Of a DNA stretch of 64,000 nt, positions 11,366 through 22,899 are shown in pieces; positions within the stretch are counted from its first letter, which is position 1; every line of letters starts with the position of its first letter. The notes under the pieces were generated by a model. The model was given only the letters and a program-made list of their open reading frames with translations. It made no database searches and had not been told where the DNA came from. The stretch comes from Chiridota heheva (Eukaryota; Echinodermata; Holothuroidea; Apodida; Chiridotidae), in assembly GCA_020152595.1 (NCBI GenBank), contig JAIGNY010004337.1, positions 766,501 through 830,500 on the forward strand, given 5' to 3'. Made by a program: the position numbers and the translations under genes.

Positions 11366-11526
11366 AAAACCCGACCAGCAATAGATTCAGGAAAGGTCCA
11401 TGCGTAGACACATGTCAGGATGTGTTCATTTCAAAACGAAAGGCAGCCGCCCTGCGTCAAGAAGGTCTGAAGCTGAAGGAGGAGTACCTGGAGGAGGGAA
11501 AGGTCTACATCGGATATAAAGATGGG
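11366..11526 (+). CDS. PRKCSH-like: Internal exon of a glucosidase II beta-like (PRKCSH-like) gene: Cys-rich and helical segment
   Basis: A 161-bp internal exon. The acceptor is TTCCAATTTGACAG before AAAACCCG, and the donor is GATGGG before GTAAGA. It enters at codon position 2 (phase 1) and leaves on a codon boundary (phase 0). Its 53 complete codons include RKGPCVDTCQDVF followed by ALRQEGLKLKEEYLEEGKV. In glucosidase II beta, the non-catalytic subunit of the ER enzyme that trims glucose from N-glycans, a Cys-x2-Thr-Cys motif closes the N-terminal Cys-rich region and is followed by a helix with a REGxxLK pattern. The match is short but has the right order. It can splice in phase to the exon at 34355. 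Family-length proteins have a longer acidic or EF-hand linker here, and I see no exon for it. The first exons must be upstream, probably outside the window. Confidence 0.78.
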
Positions 11527-11529
11527 GTA

Positions 11530-13165
11530 AGATTATCAGACCCTTACCTTGATTTGTAAAGAGGGAAGGGGGCTTGATTTGTTGAGGGGCACGTTTTTGG
11601 TGTGTAGGTCCAAGGATCCTGCTAAGCCTCAAGGCTTGAGCCCCTAGCTCTGGGATTTAGCTGTAGTCCTACCTCAGAATGAAACTATTCTGAATGATTA
11701 AGGACTACATGAGACAAACAGGACAATTTCTTATTTTGCTATCATTTTTTTTTTTCTGATGAGGGGCGGGGTGGGCCGCCCCTTTGAAACAGCAAAGCTA
11801 CAGTAGGGCACTGTTTATGAATGGGAACACAATTTATTCTAAATGTTATTTACATGATTTTCAATAATGATAGATTTACTTATAGGAGACAATCCTTATT
11901 TTATATTCACCCTCTTTCCGCATAGCAAGGAATGTAGGAAAACACAGTTTTGAGAAAATATGTTTTAAAGATTCTTTGATATTTGGATATACATTTTATT
12001 GTGATTCTGAAGAGCAAATTCCTCAAATTAGTAACCATGGTGAAGAGGCCTACATTGAACTTTTTGGTCATTTAAAGAGGCCGTAACTTTTGAATGGACG
12101 GTCTGATTTCACTAAAATTTCGGATTTTTCCATTGCTTTATAGATCAAACCTGCACACCTAATTTCTTTAAAATCTGAGACATAAATGTTTTATTTTTTG
12201 GGGAGGTGGGGGGAAGGGGGGTGATATGAGATGGAATGACCCATAAATGATGATGCTTTTTTCCCAACAAGGACATAATGATTCGAATTATTTCTTTATC
12301 AATTTGATTAAGATTTGTATTCCAAGATGATTTGAAACATTGGATTGGATGTTTTGGGGTATATGAGATGAAAGTATTCTTACCCTCATAAATCCATACA
12401 GTCCAGATCTCAGCCAGATCTGGAATTTATATGAAATCCAGATCTGGATTGAATATCGATCCCAGATTGGGCCAGATAAAGAATTGCACCATATACAGAT
12501 ATAGCTTAATATACCTTGATTGATACAATTTTGTATTTGAATATCTAATGAGCATTTTAATCCAGTTTATATCTGGGTTGATATCTAGCCACGATGAATA
12601 CCTCTGGCTATAAATTTTCAGTCCAATGCATCCAAACTCACCAGAGTGTTTATAATTCACTGATGAAATTATCCTTTTAAAAGTCAAAATGAATCCACAG
12701 CCACACACATTACATGCATAACTTGGCCCAGCAGTTACCAAATCCACAATACCTGACTCTTCACAATAAGTTCCATTGTGTGCATATAGATAATTGGGAG
12801 TGTAATTACTGATGCGTAAAATCACTGAACTATCTGTTGTGGGTTTCTTATTTGCTTCTAGCAGTGTCTAAAAGTTATACCCACCAAAATGGAGGTTCTT
12901 GCGGGTGAAAAGACTGAAAATTTGTAGCTAGGATTGGGCGTAATGCTGTATTAAACTTTATTATCTCAGATATAAATTTGATATGATCCAGATTTGGAAT
13001 TTTTGTATTCACTCTTGGAAAGAGCATAATTGTTCATTCCATGTGAAATTTAAATGTGGCATGCTTCCAAGATACAAGTGATTCAAAAACTTATATGTTA
13101 CTGCTATCTTTTACGATTGAAAGAAATACTGTTTTAACATTATCCTTCCCAATTGGTTAAATATA
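11530..13165. other. Intron sequence with no recognised gene
   Basis: Contains GGGGCGGGGTGGGCCGCCCC followed by TTTGAAACAGCAAAG at 11762-11800. Related pieces occur at 10795 and 15950-16020, a minor dispersed repeat. A CAGATCTGG-rich patch at 12400-12475 resembles 60838-60925. No other structure is seen. Confidence 0.45.
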
Positions 13166-13167
13166 TT

Positions 13168-14245
13168 AAAAGATTAGTTCAGTGGTCAAGCAAGTCCATC
13201 ATTTTAAAGAGGACTTGAAAAGAAACAGAACGGTGAAGAAAGCATTCAATTCTCTAATTCCATTAATATTTGAGTTTAAAGTTTGGTTTTATTTGTGTAG
13301 AAGCGACTGAAATCAGACTAGTTGTCACAGCTTCAGATTCCTCAAAGTCTTTATGTATTCTATCATATTTTGTCCTGTGATTTTGTGGCTTAAAAACATT
13401 GAAAATGTCAGAAAAGTAGTAAAACAGAATCTTGTCAAGGTAATTATAATTTACCACCTGAAGAAAGTTTGAGGAGAAACAATTCCTATCCATAGTAGGC
13501 TTACTACAGTACACCAGCCATTTCTTTTTACACAGATAAGACAAAGCTTTAAACTTGAATATCTCCTTAGCTGAATAAGATTTTTGAATGCTTTCTTCAC
13601 AATGAAGTTTCTTTTTAAAGAAATATTCCTATAGTTTTTCGTAAACTTTTATTTTAAAGAGCATACTTTTAGAGCCAATTTGGTACAAAAATCAGGTTGA
13701 TATCATATTCTGTTCAGAAAATATGGATTTTTAAAGTTTTCCTAATTGCATTTTAAAGTTTGTGTACAGTATGATGAACTTCCTGTTTGATGATGGCATA
13801 GAGGCAATTCCATTGCACATGTTTATGTATTTCTTTGAACATTAATTGGTTGTTTCTGTGATTAGAAACAATTTTGAAAAGTTTTTGAAGTAGGATATAT
13901 ATTTGGCAATGTATATAAATACCTAACTTTCATCAATTTATTTTTCTAACAGGTTTTACTAATAAAAAAGAATGATAGATTTTAATAAAATACATCAACT
14001 TTGTGGGAGAATGTGTTGCTGTGATGTCATACTAAGCCTTTTCCTATTCGTTTATTGGCTTTTTTGTAAACTTTAAAATTTTGAATATCTCCTGGTAGGA
14101 ATAACATATCAACATGATTTTTGTACTAAATTGTTTCTAAAAATGTTCTCTTTCTTATGAAAGTTTATGAAAAACATGGGAATATTCCTTTGTGTCCTTT
14201 TTCATATAAGATAAACCTGCTTCACCCCTGAACTAATCCTTTAAA
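13168..14245 (+). mobile_element. Family B MITE, copy 2, with a nested inverted-repeat element
   Basis: The left end is AAAAGATTAGTTCAGTGGTC, with GACTGAAATCAGACTAGTTG inside, and the inverted right end is ATAAGATAAACCTGCTTCAC, then CTGAACTAATCCTTT. The right arm is split after GAAGTTTCTTTTT by an insertion at about 13620-14195, and the arm resumes with CTTTTTCATATAAGAT. This is the fullest family B copy for reading its long inverted arms. Confidence 0.85.
13620..14195. mobile_element. Inverted-repeat element nested in family B copy 2
   Basis: About 575 bp with arms of roughly 130 bp. The left arm reads GAAATATTCCTATAGTTTTTC, then AATTTGGTACAAAAATCAGG and TTGATATCATATTCTG. The right arm reads CATATCAACATGATTTTTGT, then ACTAAATTG and ATGGGAATATTCC. 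No coding sequence. The motif ATATCAACATGATTTTT also appears at 42695-42715, so the family is dispersed. Confidence 0.75.
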
Positions 14246-14249
14246 GGAA

Positions 14250-16250
14250 ATCTTAAATGGGTTTTTATGCTAATTTGTGGAATTTTGAAACAATGAAGGT
14301 CTTATTTTTAATACTTGTATCTTTAATGAAATAAATATTCAAAAGAAATGATTATGGTTGATTTGCCCATTCCTATCAAAGGTGATCACATACATAAAAA
14401 CTGTATTCAAATATTAAAGATACTCTAGAATAATACTCCTTCAAATTTTGGCTAAGTGTGCCTTTAAAGCAAGTTTTTCTCATTATTTTAGAATCATTCA
14501 AAAACAAGATACTATTATATGTTAAACTTGTCTATTTAGACCATTGGGAAGTTTTTTGGGGTTAAGTGACCATAGTTTATTACAATAGCAGAAGTTCTGA
14601 GCAAACTATTTTCCTGCTTTTTGGTGGAAAAAATCAATATGTCCTTGGCATCAGTTGTTTACAACACCTGAAAAAGATCATTCGTGATAATCCTAGTTTT
14701 GTAGAAAGAGGGTATTATTTATAAAGATTCCTGATGTAAAAAGCAGCTATTACCTAAAATATACTACTGATCACTTCAGCATTAATATTGTATTCCATCA
14801 TATAAATTTGTGCTTGCTTTTAATAGCCTGTCAAGACTAGATGTTAGCTTGTATAGAAGGATTTTATCACATGACTTAAACTCATCTGGAAGCCATTTTG
14901 CGGGGAAAGCATTGTTGCGTTTCATGCGTCTTCACACAGCTCAGTACACTTACAACAATCATACAACTTGCTAGCCTGCTCAGCTAATTTTATACCTACT
15001 CAGTGAATTTTATTGTTTTTGTTCGTGGTGATTTTCTTTAACAATTTCCTAACGTTTTATATATTTACTGGGTATCCGAAGAGTAACTTTTACATGAATG
15101 CCATCTGATTGTTCGTTATATACCTGGCATAAAGTGCTCACTGTAATTCCTATACCAAATGTTAAAAGTTGTTGCGTCGTACAGCAGAAACCCACTTCGA
15201 ACGTCAATCAGGATCAGATGGAAATCGAGAAAACGTCTTGTTATTCCCCGGCACATGTCTGTTAGTGCAACTAACGGGCATAGCACGATTCGCATAATAT
15301 CTTACAAAAATGATCTAATATCAACATGCAAGCGTTTGTTAGTCCAAATAAGTGTACAGCAGACGATCGTTCTTGCCTGAACAAAATGGCGATATAAACA
15401 AAGTCATGACCTCATAACGTCAGCTGAAACACCCTAATAAGAGCCTGTAGTTATTGGCACTAGTTCACACGGTGAGATTTTCATGCTTGTAGCAACATTC
15501 TGATTTTGCCACTTGATATCTATAGGCTATTGATTGATTGATAATCAATACCATATGAATGGCTGTTATGTGTAAAACAAATTCCCATAACACCACCATC
15601 CTGCACCCTTGGTTATCAATTAGATCCTTGCCAAGTCCCTTCAGTCTTGGTGCATGACAAAGAAGGTCAGCCTCAGTTAGGCAAATGATTAGATTGATAT
15701 CTGGCCTCCAAGGAGCCCCCACAGAACGGTCCTCCTTCTGCAGTTTCTGATGCGATCTGGATGACTTTTGGTCTCCCGGACATAGATGTGTTCGTATCTG
15801 TGGACAACCCCAAGCTACCAACTTTTTGCACTCTGTCCTACTTGACTTACCTTTTTACCTGATAAGCAATTTCCAACGATTTCTATTGATTATTGTTTTT
15901 AAAGAAGTCAACCTCTAAAACATGTGTCAAAAAATATAAAAAAAATTTGAGGGGCGGCGTATACCAAATAGGGGCAGGAGGAACCAGGCTGCTCCTCTGA
16001 AACAGCAAAGTTAGGGCACTGAACCTTTTCAGTAACTATTTCAATTTGTGCAACAGTGACATCATGACTTGCAGGAAATACTTCAAGATATATAGGCATT
16101 ATCCTGACATGGTTGGCTCGTTAATAATTTCCTTGATTATAATGTAGTACATTCACGGAAAAAGGAAGGGAAAAAAACCATTTATGCAATCTACTGTAGG
16201 ACATGAAATAAAACTTTTTAAACTAAAATTAAACATTTACAACCTTTTGC
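14250..16250. other. Intron sequence, no supported gene
   Basis: Open frames at 15159-15380 (+) and 15465-15821 (-) have no recognisable domain and no convincing splice pair. The minus frame is unusually long for this AT-rich background and could be a decayed transposon gene, but I cannot name it. At 15955-16020 the CAGCAAAGTTAGGGCACTG motif matches 11795. Confidence 0.4.
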
Positions 16251-16251
16251 A

Positions 16252-16325
16252 CCCTCCATCCCTATTTGGTACACCCCCACCCCTATTTGGTCCATCCCTG
16301 CCCCTATTTGGTCCATCCCTGCCCT
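16252..16325. repeat. Short 22-bp repeat, 3-4 copies
   Basis: CCCCTATTTGGTCCATCCCTG-type units in tandem, just upstream of the larger 24-bp array. Confidence 0.8.
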
Positions 16326-16436
16326 TTAGAATTTTGAAATATTATAATGTAAAATTGTTTTCTGACAATTTATAATATATTTACTGTCATTGCATGCCTT
16401 TGTATTTGTTGAAAGGTCTACAAACCCCTAGCCTGA

Positions 16437-17506
16437 TCCAGGGGCAGGGTGTTACTGATTAAAAGGGGCAAGGTGCCGCTCACCAAAAGGAGCAGGGTGT
16501 CACTGACCAGAAGGAGCACGGTGTCAATGACCAAAAGGGAGAAGGGTGTCACTGACCAAAAGGGAGAAGGGTGTCACTGACCAAAAGGAGCAGGGTGTCA
16601 CTGACCAAAAGGAGCAGGGTGTCACTGACCAAAAGGAGGAGAGTGTCACTGACCAAAAGGAGCTGGGTGTCACTGACCAAAAGGAGCTGGGTGTCACTGA
16701 CCAAAAGGAGCTGGGTGTCACTGACCAATAGGAGGAGAGTGTCACTGATCAAAAGGAATGGGGTGTCGCTGACCAAAAGGAGCAGGGTGTTACTGATCAA
16801 AAGGAGCAGGGTGTCACTGACCAATAGGAGGAGAGTGTCACTGATCAAAAGGAATGGGGTGTCACTGACCAAAAGGAGCAGGGTGTTACTGATCAAAAGG
16901 AGCAGGGTGTCACTGACTAATAGGACCAGGGTGTCACTGACCAGAAGGAGCAAGGTGTCACTGACCAGAAAGAACAGGGTGTCGCTGACCAAAAGGAAGT
17001 AGGGTGTCACTGAGCAAAAGGAGCAGGGTGTCACTGACCAATAGGAGCAGGGTGTCACTGACCAGAAGGAGCAGGGTGTCACTGACCAGAAGGAACAGGG
17101 TGTCTCTGACCAAAAGGAGCAGGGTGTCAGTCACCAAAAGGAGCAGGGTGTCGCTGACCAAAAAGAGCAGGGTGTCACTGACCAAAAGGAACAGGGTGTC
17201 AGGGACCAAAAGGAGCAGGGTGTCAGTGACCAAAAGGAAGTAGGGTGTCACTGAGCAAAAGGAGGAGGGTCTCGTTGACCAAAACGGGCTAGGTGTTGCT
17301 CACTAAAAGGGGCAGGGTGTCGCTTACCAAAAGGAGCAGGGTGTAGCTGACCAAAAGGAGCAGGGTGTCAGTCACCAAAAGGAGCAGGGTGTTACTGATC
17401 AAAAGGAGCAGGGTGTAGCTGACCAAAAGGGGCAAGGTGTCACTGACCAGAAGGAGCGGGGTGTCACTTACCAAAAGGTGTGGGTTGTCACTGACCAAAA
17501 GGAGCA
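16437..17506. repeat. 24-bp minisatellite, ~44 copies
   Basis: The unit is AAAAGGAGCAGGGTGTCACT plus GACC, with variants (GGAGCTGGG, GGAGGAGAG, GGAATGGGG, GATCAAAAGG, GACCAGAAGG). Because 24 is divisible by three and the unit has few stops, several frames on both strands stay open and encode 8-residue repeats. These are not genes. A 96-bp four-unit block (GAGGAGAGTGTCACTGATC onward) occurs twice at 16732-16923. The array lies in the long intron. Confidence 0.96.
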
Positions 17507-17734
17507 TTTACACAGCACCAAGTAAGCTTGCACGGTCGACCGGTTTTGTAACTAAAACTAGTTTTGCAAAACCACGGTTTCGGTTTGATTCATACTTTTT
17601 GAAAAACCAGAAGTTTAGAAAGCAACCAAATCACTAATTAGAAATTGCCAAATGATGGTATAAATCTGTTTTATTTCATTGAAAAGAAAGTTTATGTCAA
17701 CATGTTTTTGTATATATATACCTTTTGATATATT

Positions 17735-17925
17735 TGTGAATTTATGTGATATTAATGCAGATTCAATCTATAAATATGTAAATTTATGTGATATTTTGAT
17801 TCAATATAATTGTGAATTTATGTGATATTTATGCAGATTCAATCAATAAAATGAATTTATGTGATATTTTGAGATTCAATCTATAAATGTTTGTGAAATA
17901 GATTCAATCAATAAAAATTCAGAAT
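17735..17925. repeat. Degenerate ~50-bp AT-rich tandem repeat
   Basis: GAATTTATGTGATATT, then GATTCAATC(T/A)ATAAA, recurs about four times with indels. Confidence 0.75.
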
Positions 17926-17929
17926 GTTG

Positions 17930-18780
17930 GAAATAAATAGTCATAATGTACCTGTAATAACAGGTTTGATGATGCTATGTATTTGCATCTTCTTCCAAGC
18001 TAATATTTCCTTGACCACAACAAATGTACCTTCATATAATCTCCAAGTCTATGTCCATTCTCTCCTGAGTCCTTTTGTCTTTTAAAATACTTTGGAATCC
18101 ATTATAAATCCCAACAAATATACTGCAAATCGCAGGCCAAGTATTACAAGACCATTTACGATTCACACCCAACCTCACCCTACTGTCAAACTGCACTGAC
18201 TGACCCTATGCTTGTACTGTACTGAGGCTAGTACAAGTTGCAACACATGTTTATGGGCTCCAGATCGATTAACAGCCCCTGAATACAAATGAAACTTTAA
18301 GTGCATGACCCTAGATTCTAGTGTTGTCATAGTAACATGAATGAGTTTCAAAGGTTGTTGTATCATATTTTTTTTTTTTTTTTTGTGTTTAAATAAAGCT
18401 GCTGGGAAAAACTATTGCTATAAATATATCATGGTTGCATGATTGCTAAGGAATAACAATGTTCTGTAAAACGAAGATGAATTAATATCACCATGCTATC
18501 ACCAGCTTGGTTTGTGAATCAAACCAACCGGTATGATTATCATTTTACAATGAGATCACAAGTGTATTGTATTCCTTCCCCCAATTTCATTTACATGTGT
18601 ATAATAAACGTTGGAAGAACAGTCCTGGTCAAAATTGTTTAGATTTAAAAAGACTGAAAGATTTCATGCATTTTGTTTTTTATATTTCTTCTGTTCTCCC
18701 GTAATTATGTTTACTCGTAGTAGCTACATGTATACAAGCGATGGAATTTTCCGTTCCAGTCACGTGTTGTAATTGACCGA
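17930..18780. other. Intron sequence with no recognised gene
   Basis: AT-rich. A T18 run near 18369 and scattered stops are present. No repeat shared with the rest of the window was found. Confidence 0.4.
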
Positions 18781-18783
18781 TAC

Positions 18784-19342
18784 CAGACCTGCCAACTAAG
18801 TACCATTTTGCCGTATTTAATACAGGAAAATGTTGAGAATACGATTGTACATTTTTTGGCACCAGAATACGTTTTTTTTTTTTACTCATACCTTTTATGC
18901 TCTGTTGGCTTTCATGTCCTCTTGAAGGATTTTTGCCGACTTAACCGATTTAGATTCAGAATACAATTTATAACCATTTGCGGCTGCCGCCAAAAAGTGT
19001 AGACTACAAGGTAATTATGCATAAGGCAACCTACCTGCAAGAAGAGTTTCGATCAATTTAAGTACTCCAGTTTTATTAGACTGTTTAACTAGCAAGATCT
19101 TTTGGCAAGCAGCAGGGATTCCATCCCATTAACGTACATTAAAAAATGAGGCACTCCAGAAATGCAAAAAGGCAACTGCCGCATACAATAAGAGAAACTG
19201 AAAGTACAGTGGTAATTTTTTTTCAGCCACAGTAAACCTTTGTTTTGTACATTTTGTTTAAAAGAGTACATTTTTTTTATTAAAAATACAACTGTTGTAG
19301 TTCCAGAATACAGTTTGGTGATCCTAAAGGTTGGCAGGTCTG
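18784..19342. mobile_element. DNA-transposon-like element with 13-bp terminal inverted repeats
   Basis: The ends are CAGACCTGCCAAC at 18784 and its exact complement GTTGGCAGGTCTG at 19330-19342. Subterminal similarity is weak (GTACATTTTTT and CAGAATACG on the left, GAGTACATTTTTTT and CAGAATACAG on the right). No transposase is readable, so it is non-autonomous or eroded. The target duplication is not clear. A 26-bp direct repeat (ACTGTACATGTACCACGTGT) lies just outside at 19348-19398. Confidence 0.75.
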
Positions 19343-19399
19343 CTACACTGTACATGTACCACGTGTGATTTACTGTACATGTACCACGTGTGATTTACA

Positions 19400-20220
19400 A
19401 GCATGTAAATGATTTTATTGCATTCAAAGTGGAGCGAGTTTATAAATGATTTTTTGCTTCAAGGTGGAGTAGATGATAGCCTGTTGGTATGCATAAATTG
19501 ATAATATTATCTCTGCATTCCGCTCTGCATATCGTTTCAAAAGTAGAAAGTACAAACAGAATCTTCAAATACAGATGTTTTGCCATTTTATATAATCCTG
19601 AGTGACCACAAATATTGTTTGTCAACTAAATCTTATCTTCAGAGTGCCGAAAAACTGCTTTTGCTTAATTGGGTCTGTTTTAAAAAGAAAATGTTTCATA
19701 GCTCCTTGTTGAAGCAAGGTCTGGTTTAAAGTTTGGAATACAATGTAATTCAGTTTAATTTTCAATCCTGCTGTATTCAAATCATGTATCGTATTATCCG
19801 TATAGAGATTTCAGGTATAACACATTTTTTTTTTTTTTTCATTTTGATAAAGATATTATGAAATTGGTGGGGAGTGGGTCACTACTTTTTATAGTGGGCA
19901 TTTTCTTTCTGCCTTACCACACTCCCGTTCACACAGTTTTATATCACATTGAAGAAGGCAAATACCATATCAGGCTATAGGGTGGGAACCTTTGGTGCCT
20001 TAAGTATAAATATGCCACTGCGATGCAAAACTGGGCCTATTTAAAGTAAAAGCTGATTATTGAACTTTAAAAATAACACTGGCATTCATGATTTATGAGG
20101 ATTTTTTTGGTCAAAATAATATTTTTTTTGAAATAGGAGCCACGGCCTAGCCATGGTTAATGTTTTAAAGAAGATGTTGAGTATCAATTAGTGGGTGGGA
20201 TCTGAACTGTAAGATTTTCC
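19400..20220. other. Intron sequence with no recognised gene
   Basis: AT-rich, with a T17 run near 19827. No exon or repeat is supported. Confidence 0.4.
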
Positions 20221-20224
20221 TGCC

Positions 20225-20805
20225 GTAGGCTATATGCTGGTCAGCTTGCGATAAGCTAACATAGCTGGCAAGCTTGCAATAAGCCAACATAACTGGCAAG
20301 CTTGCAATAAGCTTACATAACTGGCAAGCTTGCGATAAGCTAAGATAGCTGGCAAATTGCGATAAGCTAACATATCTGGCAAGCTTGCGATAAGCTAACA
20401 TAGCTCATAGCTAGCAAGTTCGTGATAAGCTAACATATCTAGCAAGCTTGCGATAAGCTAACATAGCTAGCAAGCTCGCGATAAGCCAGCAATCTCGCGA
20501 TAAGCTAACATTGCTAGCAAGCCTCGATAAGCTAACATAGCTACCAAGCTCACGATAAGCTAAGATAGCTACCCAGCTCGCGATAAACTAACATAGCTAG
20601 CAAGCTCTTGATAAGCTAACAGCTAGCTTGCGATAAGCTAACATTAGCTAGCAAGCTTGCCATAAGCTAACATAGCTAGCAAGCTTGCAATAAGCTAACA
20701 TAGCTAACAAGCTTGTGATAACCTAAGCTAACATAGCTTGCAAGCTTGCGATAAGCTAACATAGCTCATAGCTAGCAAGCTTGCGATAAGCTAACATTGC
20801 TTGCA
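20225..20805. repeat. 28-bp minisatellite, ~20 copies
   Basis: The unit is GCAAGCTTGCGATAAGCTAA plus CATAGCTG. It is rich in the self-complementary words AAGCTT, GCTAGC and AGCT, so neighbouring units can pair. Units drift in length where AAGCTTGC becomes AGCTCGC or TAGC is duplicated. Confidence 0.94.
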
Positions 20806-20869
20806 TTTGTCCCAAATACTAGTTTAATTGCTAATAATAGCTAAAGGCAAGCTTGTTAGACCTAACCCA

Positions 20870-21065
20870 GGACACCCTCCCAGCCCCATAGTCACTCTTC
20901 CCCAACCCCAGAGGAGCTCTTCTCCAGCCCCCAGAGGCGCTCTTCTCCAGCCCCTAGAGGTGCTCTCCCTCATAAGCACTCTCTCTCCCAGGGTTGATTC
21001 CCAGAGGTGTCGGGTGTTCCGAGGCACATAGGTGCCCTTCCTTCCTAGAGGCGTTTCCCATGGGG
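20870..21065. repeat. C-rich imperfect repeat patch
   Basis: About four imperfect units of CAGAGG(A/C)GCTCTTCTCCAGC with CCC spacers. It is much richer in GC than its surroundings. No coding support on either strand. Confidence 0.7.
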
Positions 21066-21117
21066 CATAGGGTACTGGTTTAGCACTTATAATCCAAGTT
21101 TAAAGCAAGCGCAAACT

Positions 21118-22222
21118 TTATAGACTTGTTTACTATAGTACACCAAAGAAGACCAGTTTACAGTATATAGGTATATGTCATAGTACACCAAAGGAGACCA
21201 GATTACAGTATATAGGTATATGTCCTAGTACCACCAAAGAAGACCAGATTACAGTATATAGGTATGTATGTCCTAGTACAACAAAGAAGACCAGTTTACA
21301 GTATATAGGTATATGTCCTAGTACCACCAAAGAAGACCAGTTTACAGTATATAGGTATATGTCCTAGTACCACCAAAGAAGACCAGATTACAGTATGTAG
21401 GTTTATGTCCTAGTACACCAAAGAAGACCAGATTACAGTATATAGGTATATGTCCTAGTATTACTAAAGAAGACCAGTTTACAGTATATAGGTATATGTC
21501 CTAGTACACCAAAAAGACCAGTGTACAGTATATAGGTATATGTCCTAGTAAACCAGAAAGACCAGTTTACAGTATATAGGTATGTATGTCCTAGTACAAC
21601 AAAGAAGACCAGATTACAGTATATAGGTATATGTCCTAGTACACCAAAGAAGACCAGTTTACAGTATATAGGTATATGTCCTAGTACCACCAAAGAAGAC
21701 CAGATTACAGTATATAGGTTTATGTCCTAGTACACCAAAGAAGACCAGATTACAGTATATAGGTATATGTCCTAGTACACCAAAGAAGACCAGATTACAG
21801 TATATAGGTATATGTCCTAGTACCACCAAAGAAGACCAGATTACAGTATATAGGTATATGTCCTAGTACACCAAAGAAGACCAGATTACAGTATATAGGT
21901 TCATGTCCTAGTACACCAAAGAAGACCAGATTACAGTATATAGGTTTATGTCCTAGTATACTACCAAAGACCAGATTACAGTATATAGGTATATGTCCTA
22001 GTACACCAAAGAAGACCAGATTACAGTATATAGGTATATATCCTAGTACCACCAAAGAAGACCAGTTTACAGTATATATGTCTTAGTACTACCAAAGAAG
22101 ACCAGATAACAGTATATAGGTATCTGTCCTAGTACACCAAAGAAGACCAGTTTACAGTATATAGGTTTATGTCCTAGTACCACCAAAGAAGACCAGTTTA
22201 CAGTATATAGATATATGTCCTT
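21118..22222. repeat. 45-bp minisatellite, ~24 copies
   Basis: The unit is CCTAGTACACCAAAGAAGAC, then CAGATTACAGTATATAGG and TATATGT. Variation is mostly CAGATTAC versus CAGTTTAC, TACACCAAAG versus TACCACCAAAG, and GGTATATG versus GGTTTATG. Apparent minus-strand open frames are repeat artefacts. Confidence 0.96.
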
Positions 22223-22549
22223 TTCCTCCAGTTTAAAAAGTTCAATGTTTGGATATAATTTAAGAGTACTGTCATCAGTCTGTCAAATTGAACAAACTGT
22301 ATCTATGACTAATTGCCCTTGACTGTAAACCAGGGAATTCTGGGAATACATTGATTGTTTTTACAGTGTTTGTCTGTCATGACAGAATGTTTTTCAAATC
22401 ATAGATCTATTGATGATCTACTGTAATAAATAGCTGTTTTATAGATTCATCGAAAAAGGGTTGTATGGTATCTCATATCTAGCTTGCACTATTTTTCTAC
22501 AACTAAAAATTATTGTCAGAAGCTTAAAGAGACAAAGACAAATAATCTA

Positions 22550-22897
22550 GCTTACTCTACCACATGGCAATGTTATTGCCGTTTTGGGTGCCCTGTCTTT
22601 GACTTCGCCTCCCAGGCGCATTTTCAAAAAAATGCTGGTAGAGTAACAGTTAATCAACCCGCGACAAGTGAGAGAACTCAAAAATATATGTAGCATGGTC
22701 CCGGTGGGCAGTCCACCGGATCACTAAAGCGGAACGAGCCCTATTTTACTGCTCTGAAGACATAGCACCCTTCAATAATTAGCCTGTGTTTAACCTTTAC
22801 TACACCACCTGGCGATATTATCGCCGTTTTGGGTGCCCCGTCTTTGACTCCGCCTCCCTGGCGCATTTTCCAAAAAGTGCTAGTAGAGTAAGGGTTA
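22550..22897. mobile_element. Family G composite double MITE, copy 1
   Basis: Two related units of roughly 110-125 bp flank a spacer of about 125 bp. Each begins TTACTCTACCA or a variant, then GGCGATATTATCGCCG and TTTTGGGTGCCC, and ends GTGCTGGTAGAGTAA. The start and end of each unit are inverted repeats. The spacer (CCGCGACAAGTGAGAGAACT, then GCGGAACGAGCC) is shared with the copy at 32410, so the whole composite moved or was duplicated together. Confidence 0.88.
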
Positions 22898-22899
22898 AG

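Noticed and set aside
15465..15821. 118-codon minus-strand frame as a gene
   Set aside because: No recognisable domain, start or splice context. Possibly a decayed transposon gene, but not supported.
16524..17507. Proteins of 8-residue repeats (for example SLTKRSRV, LLLVSDT) on both strands
   Set aside because: They follow from a stop-free 24-bp minisatellite. They overlap on opposite strands and have no splice or signal evidence.
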